13,148 bases of DNA, from positions 1-13,148 of the forward strand of contig CAJTRU010000086.1 of assembly GCA_910579085.1 (NCBI GenBank). The letters run 5' to 3'. A model generated the notes under the pieces. It ran no database searches. It worked only from the letters and a program-made list of their open reading frames with translations, and was not told the origin of the DNA. Numbering within the stretch: position 1 is the first letter of the stretch; each line of letters starts with the position of its first letter. This document shows, piece by piece, positions 1 through 5,734 of this stretch. The position numbers and the translations under genes were made by a program. The DNA comes from an uncultured Lachnospiraceae bacterium (lineage in GTDB: Bacteria > Bacillota > Clostridia > Lachnospirales > Lachnospiraceae).

Positions 1-188
1 CAACCTGCAATAAAACACAAAATAAAAAGATAATTGGAAATGGGTGGTGGGAATTATTCTGCCAGTCACTTATTATACAGTGCAATAATTACTGTTATAT
101 AAGGATTAATATAAAAATGATACCACTGTATTTCCGTCCGTCTAAATCACCTTCCCCACACCATAATTTCCAGCTAATATTATTCCAT

Positions 189-263
189 GACAGGTGCACT
201 TCAGCACCGCCAGTGTTTGTATCCCTATGCACTGTTGTGTGGACTGATGTAACGCAATGTCAT
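189..263. repeat. Dispersed repeat, diverged and internally shortened copy
   Basis: This noncoding stretch resembles the repeat at 1977-2095. Both begin GACAGG, then have a CACTT-like block, GCCAGTG, TT, TATCCC, and later GCACTG followed by a TTGTG/TTTGTG block. This copy goes almost directly from TATCCC (220-225) to GCACTG (229-234) and lacks the roughly 50 bases that form the inner stem of the other copy. I read it as a decayed member of a small palindromic repeat family. The alignment was made by eye. Confidence 0.5.
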
Positions 264-364
264 TTATTTAAGGGTTCTGGCAGAAATGTTTTTGGAAACT
301 GCCAAAGATTAGATTTAGCTGGCAAATTCCAGTATATTCCCCTGACTTAATGACATTGTAACAT
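247..364. repeat. Long imperfect inverted repeat upstream of the acetyltransferase
   Basis: The left arm at 247-264 (ATGTAACGCAATGTCATT) pairs with the right arm at 349-364 (AATGACATTGTAACAT) with a two-base bulge. Short inner complementary blocks (TAAG/CTTA, GGG/CCC, CTGG/CCAG) continue inward, giving a partly paired palindrome of about 118 bp. The right arm overlaps the putative -35 box of the next promoter (356-361). It could be a cruciform or REP/MITE-like element, or an operator. It overlaps the end of the repeat copy at 189-263. Confidence 0.45.
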
Positions 365-384
365 AGTGGAATTTGTTGTATAAT
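356..384 (+). promoter_or_regulatory. Sigma-A-type promoter of the acetyltransferase gene
   Basis: TTGTAA at 356-361 and a perfect TATAAT at 379-384 are separated by 17 bases, the ideal vegetative spacing. The start codon at 468 lies about 80 bases downstream, and AAGGAGG (455-461) is its ribosome binding site. No other promoter this good is visible in 1-467, which otherwise holds no convincing gene. Confidence 0.65.
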
Positions 385-467
385 CAGATATAATTAATGG
401 TTACAATCAATTAATATGATATTTATCCAGAAATTTTTAGCTGCTATATTAAGCAAGGAGGATTATT

Positions 468-1058
468 ATGACAGAACTTGAAAAGTGTATGGCTGGTGAA
501 TATTATAACTGCCATGACAAAGTTTTCCTGGATTTTAAAGAAAAGACAAGAAAATTATTAAAACAGTATAATTCATTAGAATATGGCCAGAAAAAGGAAA
601 AAACAGATATTTTAAAGCAGATGTTTGGCAGTATTGGAAATAACACATCTGTAGGCCTTCCTTTTATATGTGATTATGGACGGAATATTTACATAGGTGA
701 TAATGTGTCAATAAATATGAACTGCACATTTGTAGACTGCAATAAAATTATAATTGGTAATAATGTACTTATTGCATCAAATGTACAGCTCTATACTTCC
801 ACACATCCTGTAGAATTGTCCGAAAGGCTCGTACCTGGCTGGACTCCTGAAAACGGTGAATACTTCTGCCGTACTTATGCACTTCCAATAACAATAGGCA
901 ATGGCTGCTGGATTGGCGGAGGTGTTATAATACTTCCTGGTGTGTCAATAGGCAACGGCTCTGTTATAGGTGCGGGAAGTGTTGTTACAAAAGATATACC
1001 AGATAATTCACTGGCAGCAGGCAACCCATGCCGTGTAATACGTGAAATCAACCAGTAG
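468..1058 (+). CDS. Sugar O-acetyltransferase (maltose/galactoside acetyltransferase family)
   Basis: This 196-residue protein should transfer acetyl from acetyl-CoA to a sugar hydroxyl in the cytoplasm. The N-terminus carries the Mac-type helical domain (about 2-58; M8-A-G-x-x-Y-N). From about residue 56 it is a left-handed beta-helix with hexapeptide repeats (such as IGDNV, IGNNV, ITIGNGCWIGGGVIILPGVS, IGNGSVIGAGSVV). The expected catalytic histidine is H113 in T-S-T-H-P, and the C-terminal AAGNPCRV is the usual end motif. Length is normal for Maa/LacA proteins. The start is set by AAGGAGG seven bases upstream of ATG. It is the only plus-strand gene, has its own promoter, and ends 13 bases before the convergent proB stop. 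The true acceptor sugar cannot be told from sequence; physiological roles in this family are often unclear. Confidence 0.93.
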   Translation: MTELEKCMAGEYYNCHDKVFLDFKEKTRKLLKQYNSLEYGQKKEKTDILKQMFGSIGNNTSVGLPFICDYGRNIYIGDNVSINMNCTFVDCNKIIIGNNVLIASNVQLYTSTHPVELSERLVPGWTPENGEYFCRTYALPITIGNGCWIGGGVIILPGVSIGNGSVIGAGSVVTKDIPDNSLAAGNPCRVIREINQ

Positions 1059-1071
1059 GTCTTCTTGCTGG

Positions 1072-1863
1072 TTAATCACTGCAACAGAATAATGTCCCGA
1101 CATCTTTGTTATCAAACAGGTCATATAATTTCTCTGGCTGTTTCCCATTCATTAATACAACATCTATGCCAGCTTCATATGCAATTTCAACTGCATTAAT
1201 CTTTGTTACCATTCCGCCTGTACCAAATTTAGTAGTAACACCACCAGCAAGTGCCTTTATATCTTCTGTTATTTCATGTACAACATGTATAAACTTTGCA
1301 TCTTTTTCTTTATGCGGGTCTTTATCATAAAGGCCATCTATATCAGACATTATTATAAGCAGGTCTGCCTTAGCAATTGTTGCAACTACAGCAGCAAGTG
1401 AATCATTTTCACCAACTTCAAGCTCCAGCTCGTCAATAGCTACTGTATCATTTTCATTTATAACAGGAATTACACGCTGTGCAATCAGACGTTCCATTGC
1501 ATTTTCAACATTAAGCCTGCGGTCTTCAAGCAGTATATATTTAGTAAGCAGCATCTGCGCCACTGTTACACTATAGTCCGCAAATAAATTATCATACATA
1601 TACATAAGCTCGCATTGCCCTACAGCAGCACATGCCTGCTTGCCAGGTGTATCTTTGGGTTTTTCCTGCAAACCAAGCTTCCCCATCCCAAGCCCCATAG
1701 CACCACTTGAAACAAGCACAACCTCATGTCCTGCATTATGCAGGTCAGCAAGTGTCCTGACAAGCTGCCCGACACGTCTTATATTTAACAGTCCTGTTTT
1801 ATGTGTAAGTGTAGATGTACCCACTTTGACTACTATACGTTTTCTCTCACTTATCTTTTTCAT
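1072..1863 (-). CDS. proB: Glutamate 5-kinase, short form without PUA domain
   Basis: Catalyses ATP-dependent phosphorylation of L-glutamate to glutamyl 5-phosphate, the first step of proline synthesis, in the cytoplasm. The 263 residues form one amino acid kinase domain: KVGTSTL at 13-19, VSSGA at 51-55, NENDTV at 136-141, GENDSLAAVVA at 151-161, SDIDGLYDKDP at 173-183 and GTGGMVTKI at 214-222. These are hallmark ProB segments rather than those of aspartate or uridylate kinases. The roughly 100-residue C-terminal PUA domain of E. coli ProB is absent; short forms occur in other Firmicutes, so this need not be a truncation. AGGAGG lies about seven bases upstream of ATG. No proA or proC is in the window, so the gene appears to be transcribed alone, from the promoter at 1936-1965. 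Confidence 0.95.
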   Translation of the reverse strand: MKKISERKRIVVKVGTSTLTHKTGLLNIRRVGQLVRTLADLHNAGHEVVLVSSGAMGLGMGKLGLQEKPKDTPGKQACAAVGQCELMYMYDNLFADYSVTVAQMLLTKYILLEDRRLNVENAMERLIAQRVIPVINENDTVAIDELELEVGENDSLAAVVATIAKADLLIIMSDIDGLYDKDPHKEKDAKFIHVVHEITEDIKALAGGVTTKFGTGGMVTKINAVEIAYEAGIDVVLMNGKQPEKLYDLFDNKDVGTLFCCSD

Positions 1864-1874
1864 TATATGCCTCC

Positions 1875-1974
1875 TGTAAACTATATTGCCTTAACATCAT
1901 ATGTACTGCTGGATTCCAGACACGCATTAGATTATATCATAACCATAGCCAGCAGTCCAGTTCAATAGTTTACA
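1875..1974. repeat. Imperfect inverted repeat in the proB upstream region
   Basis: TGTAAACTAT at 1875-1884 is exactly complementary to ATAGTTTACA at 1965-1974, and ACTGCTGG at 1905-1912 to CCAGCAGT at 1949-1956, giving a roughly 100-bp partly paired structure. The outer arm abuts the proB ribosome binding site, and the predicted promoter lies inside the element. It may be an operator, a structured region or a decayed mobile repeat. No T-box or other known riboswitch signature is seen. Confidence 0.45.
1936..1965 (-). promoter_or_regulatory. Putative proB promoter
   Basis: On the minus strand TTGAAC (1960-1965) and TATGAT (1936-1941) are spaced by 18 bases, followed at once by a second TATAAT-like hexamer (1931-1936). 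The proB start is about 70 bases downstream. The 23-base block 1936-1958 recurs with 20 identical positions upstream of the histidine kinase gene (7555-7577). Confidence 0.45.
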
Positions 1975-1976
1975 TT

Positions 1977-2095
1977 GACAGGCACTTTAACCCAGCCAGT
2001 GCTTATATCCCGCTTTATATATTACAAAAGAAATAGTCTTGTTCTTTTGTAACATATGGATATTGCACTGGTTTGTGGGTTAAAGTAATGTAATA
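1977..2095. repeat. Long palindromic repeat element, complete copy
   Basis: The core 1984-2086 folds on itself through nested perfect stems: ACTTTAACCCA (1984-1994) with TGGGTTAAAGT (2076-2086); CCAGTGC (1996-2002) with GCACTGG (2065-2071); ATATCC (2005-2010) with GGATAT (2058-2063); and TTACAAAAGAA (2022-2032) with TTCTTTTGTAA (2042-2052) around a 9-base loop. The flanks resemble the copy at 189-263. It codes for nothing recognisable and looks like a MITE/REP-like element between the peptide gene and proB. It might also block readthrough or stabilise the 3' end of the peptide mRNA. Confidence 0.6.
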
Positions 2096-2100
2096 TGTAC

Positions 2101-2162
2101 AAAAACCCTGTCTTTGGCATGTTTTTCTGGAATGGAATAATTTAGCTGCAAATTGTCCATTC
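2101..2162 (-). terminator. Weak terminator-like hairpins after the peptide gene
   Basis: On the minus strand the peptide stop codon runs into GAATGG...CCATTC (outer arms 2130-2135 and 2157-2162) with an inner AATTT/AAATT stem. A second loose AAAAAC...GTTTTT structure (2101-2126) ends in a run of T. Neither is a classic GC-rich intrinsic terminator. Confidence 0.3.
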
Positions 2163-2329
2163 TAGCATCCACAGCCGCATCCCACGCCATTTTTGCGGTT
2201 ATGTTTTTTCTTTCCTGTTAATGATGTACCACACTGGCATCCTGCACCGTTTTTACATCCACAGCCACAGCCTGCGCCATTTTTATTATGTTTCTTCTTT
2301 ACTCTGGCTAAATCCCTGATAATTTTCAT
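2162..2329 (-). CDS. Cys/Gly/Lys-rich small peptide, candidate RiPP precursor
   Basis: A 55-residue peptide, read directly from the minus strand. It starts MKIIRDLARV (1-10), the only obvious leader-like part. Then come a first module KKKHNKNGAGCGCGC (11-25), a short module KNGAGCQCG (26-34), a linker TSLTG (35-39), and a last module KKKHNRKNGVGCGCGC (40-55) ending at the stop. There are eight cysteines (21, 23, 25, 31, 33, 51, 53, 55), many glycines, no aromatic residue and no acidic residue after D6. The two K-K-K-H-N modules are also alike at DNA level, suggesting internal duplication with one added Arg codon. A very strong ribosome binding site precedes ATG. It lies just after an ABC exporter gene and a radical SAM/SPASM gene on the same strand, the usual context of radical-SAM-modified peptides. 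I do not recognise a named family. A metal-binding, metallothionein-like peptide is the main alternative. Confidence 0.8.
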   Translation of the reverse strand: MKIIRDLARVKKKHNKNGAGCGCGCKNGAGCQCGTSLTGKKKHNRKNGVGCGCGC

Positions 2330-2336
2330 AATTATT

Positions 2337-2346
2337 CCCCTCCTTT
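2337..2346 (-). promoter_or_regulatory. Strong ribosome binding site of the peptide gene
   Basis: The minus strand reads AAAGGAGGGG here, seven bases before the ATG at 2327-2329. It is the strongest Shine-Dalgarno match near any gene in the window. It fixes the start of the short ORF and suggests higher output than the upstream enzyme genes, as expected for a precursor. Confidence 0.75.
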
Positions 2347-2383
2347 CCCCATTTTTATACTTTTTATAAAAAGATTAATTATG

Positions 2384-2421
2384 CTGCCCATATACACAAT
2401 TTTCTGTCTGTATATGGGCAG
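2384..2421 (-). promoter_or_regulatory. Perfect 13-bp hairpin between exporter and peptide genes
   Basis: CTGCCCATATACA (2384-2396) and TGTATATGGGCAG (2409-2421) are exactly complementary around a 12-base loop. In the minus-strand transcript the hairpin follows the exporter stop by about 46 bases and precedes the peptide start by about 54. Only a short U run (CTTTTT, about ten bases later) follows, so it is not a standard terminator. It could act as an attenuator, a processing or stabilising stem that raises peptide over enzyme output, or an operator. A 14-bp palindrome, CTTTTTATAAAAAG, lies just downstream at 2360-2373. No convincing separate promoter was found for the peptide gene. Confidence 0.55.
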
Positions 2422-2467
2422 GTTTCCACTATTTTTAAAAGCATGGCAACGCATACTACATGCAATT

Positions 2468-4291
2468 TTAATTATAATATTTTGCTTGTGTATTATAATA
2501 TCTGGCATATTCACCATGCTGTTTTAATAGCTGCTGGTGTGTCCCGCTTTCACACAGTTTCCCATTTTTTATATATAAAATTTCATCTGCCAGTACTGCG
2601 GAACTAAGCCTGTGGGAAATATAGATTACAATCTTATCTTTAGATATTTGCTGGAAAGACTTTAAAAGTTCATCCTCTGCTACAGGGTCAAGTGCTGAAG
2701 AAGGCTCATCTAATACTAGTATTTTGGGGTTATGGAAGATTGCCCTTGCAAATGCAAGCTTCTGGTTCTCTCCCCCTGAAAGTACAACGCCATCTTTATA
2801 AAATATCTTTCCAAGGTTAGCAGCAATTCCTTTATCTAAGGATTTTACCTTTTTCCAAAGCCCTGCTGCCTGTAATGCTTCTTTAATTTCCTTGTCTGTT
2901 TTATTATCCATAGTGTCCTTGCTGCTAGTACCGCCGCTTTTATATTTATCCAGTGCTACATTTTCACCTATTGTAAATGCAAAATATTTAAAATCCTGGA
3001 ACACTACACTAAAAAGGCTTTTATAATCCCTGTCATTCAAACTGTTTACAGAAACCCCGTTTAAATATATACCGCCACTGCATGGTTTATATAAATTACT
3101 TATAAGATTTATAAGCGTAGATTTTCCTGCACCATTTTCACCCGCAATTACATATACTTTTCCCTGTTCAAATGTATAGCTAAAGTCTTCTATTGCAGGC
3201 TTATCCATGCCTTTATACCTAAAATTCACATGTGACATTGAAATATCCAGGGGCTTCTTTATGGCTTTTTCAAAGTTTTCTTTATATAAACTGCTGTATT
3301 CTTTTTGTATTTCTGGCTGTAAACTCATAAAATCTTTAAATGAGGCAATATATTTCCCATTAATATCAAGATTAACCAGGAAGTTTGCAAAATCTGAAAT
3401 ACTTTCTGAAAACTGGCTTGCTGCGTTAAAATACTGTGAAAACCCGCCTATAGAAATCTTTTTTTGGAATGTAAGCCATGCCAGATATAAATAAATCCCA
3501 TTGCTTTTCAGGTTCTCAAGTATAATTCTGGTTAAATTAATCTTAAGGCTTTTATCATATAATTTCTTAAGCCTTTTACGCAAAGCTTTTAATGTCTGGT
3601 AATACTTTTCCATAAGCCATGAAACAAAGCCATAGAGCCTTGTTTCTTTTGCACATGCATTGTCTCCCATAATCTCAATATAATAATTTAAAGCCCTTGT
3701 AAGATAAATATTTTCTTCTCTCTGCCCAAGTTCCCAGTTCTCTATTTTCATATCCAGGATAACAGAAAGAAAAGCAGACACCAGTATAATAAAAAGCAGC
3801 AAAATATCCGCATATACAAGGACTACAGCAGTTGTAATAATAGAAACCATGCTGGTAATGGCAGTGAAAAAGTTATCAATCATATCAATCCCAATACCTT
3901 TATATACCAAATCTTCTGCCATTGCCACCTGCTGGTGTACCTCCGGGCCATCAAGCTGTGCAAGGTCAAGTTCTGTCTTTTTACGGTTCACCATAAGCAG
4001 GAAATGCATAGCATAAAGATGCCCGTTTATATTAATATAACGTTCTGTTATAAATTCTGTTATAAAAGAACCTGTAAACTGCAATGCTACATAAACAAGT
4101 ATGTAAAAAACAATTTTCCGGAAAGAGGCCTCATAGACAAGCCCGTCTATTAAAAGTTTTGATATAATAATCCCTGGCAGCGGCATAAGCCCGTTTACTA
4201 TGGAAACTAATGCTTCACCTATAACATAAGACGGGCTGAATTCATATACATATTTCAGGAAATATATATCATTCTTTATGGATTTAATCAT
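2468..4291 (-). CDS. ABC exporter, fused membrane and ATPase domains, no peptidase domain
   Basis: A 607-residue half-transporter that should export a substrate, presumably the modified peptide, across the cytoplasmic membrane as a dimer. The membrane domain spans about 1-320 with hydrophobic segments near 22-50, 58-80, 140-180 and 260-275. The ATPase domain follows: Walker A GENGAGKST at 384-392, Q-loop Q432, signature LSGGE at 504-508, Walker B ILVLDEP at 524-530 and H-loop H560. It starts directly with the membrane domain, so the C39 peptidase of double-glycine bacteriocin exporters is missing. Its start is 14 bases after the radical SAM stop, with AAGGATGG as ribosome binding site, so the two genes are almost surely co-transcribed. 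The substrate is inferred only from its neighbours. Confidence 0.9.
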   Translation of the reverse strand: MIKSIKNDIYFLKYVYEFSPSYVIGEALVSIVNGLMPLPGIIISKLLIDGLVYEASFRKIVFYILVYVALQFTGSFITEFITERYININGHLYAMHFLLMVNRKKTELDLAQLDGPEVHQQVAMAEDLVYKGIGIDMIDNFFTAITSMVSIITTAVVLVYADILLLFIILVSAFLSVILDMKIENWELGQREENIYLTRALNYYIEIMGDNACAKETRLYGFVSWLMEKYYQTLKALRKRLKKLYDKSLKINLTRIILENLKSNGIYLYLAWLTFQKKISIGGFSQYFNAASQFSESISDFANFLVNLDINGKYIASFKDFMSLQPEIQKEYSSLYKENFEKAIKKPLDISMSHVNFRYKGMDKPAIEDFSYTFEQGKVYVIAGENGAGKSTLINLISNLYKPCSGGIYLNGVSVNSLNDRDYKSLFSVVFQDFKYFAFTIGENVALDKYKSGGTSSKDTMDNKTDKEIKEALQAAGLWKKVKSLDKGIAANLGKIFYKDGVVLSGGENQKLAFARAIFHNPKILVLDEPSSALDPVAEDELLKSFQQISKDKIVIYISHRLSSAVLADEILYIKNGKLCESGTHQQLLKQHGEYARYYNTQAKYYN

Positions 4292-4305
4292 ACTGCCATC
4301 CTTTG

Positions 4306-5622
4306 TTATACATTATATGTAATTAAGCTGGCAAGCTCCTGCTCCTGCATATTTCTGTCACACTCAAAGCCTTCACCATGTACCCTGCCATTAACACACC
4401 TGCCGCCATAACAAAGCGGAAGCACCTTACATTTCTTGCACTGCTCTTGCAAAAGGCTCTTTTTGCCAACCCATTTTGCATGTTTATAATCATCTATTTC
4501 CATAGTTCCATCTTTATATATACTGCCAATTTTATTTAATTCATCATCAAGTGAAAGGGTACACTTTAAAACACTTCCATCGTAGTCTATTATAAAATCA
4601 TTATGTTTTGTGGCATAACATATTCTGTTAAAAGGCAGTGTCATTTCATCAATTACATCATTCTTAATTCCAAGTTCCCTTATATATCCTGCAATATCTA
4701 CTGAACTTTCTGATACTTCATTTTTATCTAATACATCCAGTTCCCCGTCATTGCTTCCTCCAAGTTTCTTAATGCCTTCATAATATACATGGAACCTCTG
4801 GTCAAAATTTGCAGCAATAAACCTGTAAAATTCCTTAGCATTTTTAAAAACTTCATTATTGAAGTTTGTCCTTATTGTAACTTCAAAGCCATAATCTGTA
4901 CTGGCCATATATTTAAGGTTTTCTATAATCTTATTAAAACTGCCACTTCCATCCGCACTCTGCCTGTATAAATCATGTGTACCAGAAAGCCCGTCTATTG
5001 TTATCTGGTAATAAGACACACCCAGGCTGTACAGCTTGTCAAAACGCCCTGGAGTAATTAATACACCATTGCTGGTTGCACCTGCACCAAACGGCACATT
5101 ATATTTATCACAAATCCTGTTTACATCCTCCAGGAAATTTACAACATTTTCATATTCAATAAAAGGTTCTCCGCCAAATAATGTAATATTAACGCTTGTA
5201 TATTTCTTCTCCATAAGGGATTTTTCAATATATAAAGCAATGCTGTTATAAACATATAAAGACATAGCTAGATTTTCATGTTTCTCATAACAATAGACAC
5301 AACGCAGGTTACACTGCCTTGTTGTAATTAGCATAATAGAAAGAGCCTGGCTTTTTACTACTTCTTGTTCATATAAAAATTGCAAATATTCAAGCTCGTC
5401 TGTATCTGTTTTTACTAGAATTCCTTTTTCATATAATAGCTGGATTACCTCATCCTGTTTATTATAAACCACCTCTTTACTTGCAAATATCTCTTTTACC
5501 CTTTCCAGTTCTTCCTTGCTTGTTACAGAAATAATTACACCAGATAAAGAATTATAAAGTATATATCCTTTATCTCCCTGGTCTATAATAAAGTTGTAAT
5601 AACTGCTCTTTAATTTATCCAT
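4306..5622 (-). CDS. Radical SAM/SPASM peptide maturase
   Basis: A 438-residue iron-sulfur enzyme likely to modify the Cys-rich peptide, for example by thioether formation. C104-N-L-R-C108-V-Y-C111 is the CxxxCxxC motif binding the SAM cluster; GGEP (150-153), TSNG (183-186) and TIDG (208-211) are further radical SAM core elements. A C-terminal SPASM region carries C335, C354, C395, C398, C404, C409 and C421 for auxiliary clusters; the last group is CX2CX5CX4C, one residue longer than the common CX2CX5CX3C. Residues 1-90 resemble a small PqqD/RRE-like peptide-binding domain (inferred by eye from the strand-helix pattern). The closest known logic is clostridial CcpM-type and ranthipeptide or sactipeptide maturases; the exact chemistry cannot be read from sequence. 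GGGAGGGC precedes the ATG. Confidence 0.9.
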   Translation of the reverse strand: MDKLKSSYYNFIIDQGDKGYILYNSLSGVIISVTSKEELERVKEIFASKEVVYNKQDEVIQLLYEKGILVKTDTDELEYLQFLYEQEVVKSQALSIMLITTRQCNLRCVYCYEKHENLAMSLYVYNSIALYIEKSLMEKKYTSVNITLFGGEPFIEYENVVNFLEDVNRICDKYNVPFGAGATSNGVLITPGRFDKLYSLGVSYYQITIDGLSGTHDLYRQSADGSGSFNKIIENLKYMASTDYGFEVTIRTNFNNEVFKNAKEFYRFIAANFDQRFHVYYEGIKKLGGSNDGELDVLDKNEVSESSVDIAGYIRELGIKNDVIDEMTLPFNRICYATKHNDFIIDYDGSVLKCTLSLDDELNKIGSIYKDGTMEIDDYKHAKWVGKKSLLQEQCKKCKVLPLCYGGRCVNGRVHGEGFECDRNMQEQELASLITYNV

Positions 5623-5645
5623 AACTGCCCTCCCTTTTACTATTG

Positions 5646-5674
5646 ATTTTATACTATAAAAGTATGCAAATCAA
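5646..5674 (-). promoter_or_regulatory. Putative promoter of the radical SAM-exporter unit, with spacer dyad
   Basis: On the minus strand TTGATT (5669-5674) and TAAAAT (5646-5651) are 17 bases apart, just upstream of the radical SAM ribosome binding site. A dyad ATACT/AGTAT (5651-5655 and 5661-5665) lies across the spacer, where a repressor or response regulator could act. The 112-base gap after the response regulator gene is the largest within this gene series and supports separate initiation. Confidence 0.45.
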
Positions 5675-5734
5675 CCAGGCTGGCAATAATTAAGCTTTTC
5701 TTAAACTTCCTTTAAACAACTTTTAATGTAAGTA

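Noticed and set aside
117..350. 77-residue plus-strand open frame
   Set aside because: No clear ribosome binding site, no recognisable domain, unusual composition, and it overlaps the palindromic repeats at 189-263 and 247-364. Probably chance.
1864..1975. T-box or other riboswitch in the proB leader
   Set aside because: T-box control of proline genes is known in Bacillus, so I looked for the conserved AGGGTGG-type antiterminator bulge and a terminator. Neither is present.
2332..2517. 61-residue minus-strand frame between exporter and peptide genes
   Set aside because: It overlaps the exporter 3' end, runs through the perfect hairpin and the peptide ribosome binding site, and shows no protein-like signature.
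4306..5622. AnSME-type sulfatase maturase or PqqE as identity of the radical SAM gene
   Set aside because: There is no sulfatase or pqq gene nearby. The Cys-rich peptide and exporter neighbours fit a RiPP maturase better.
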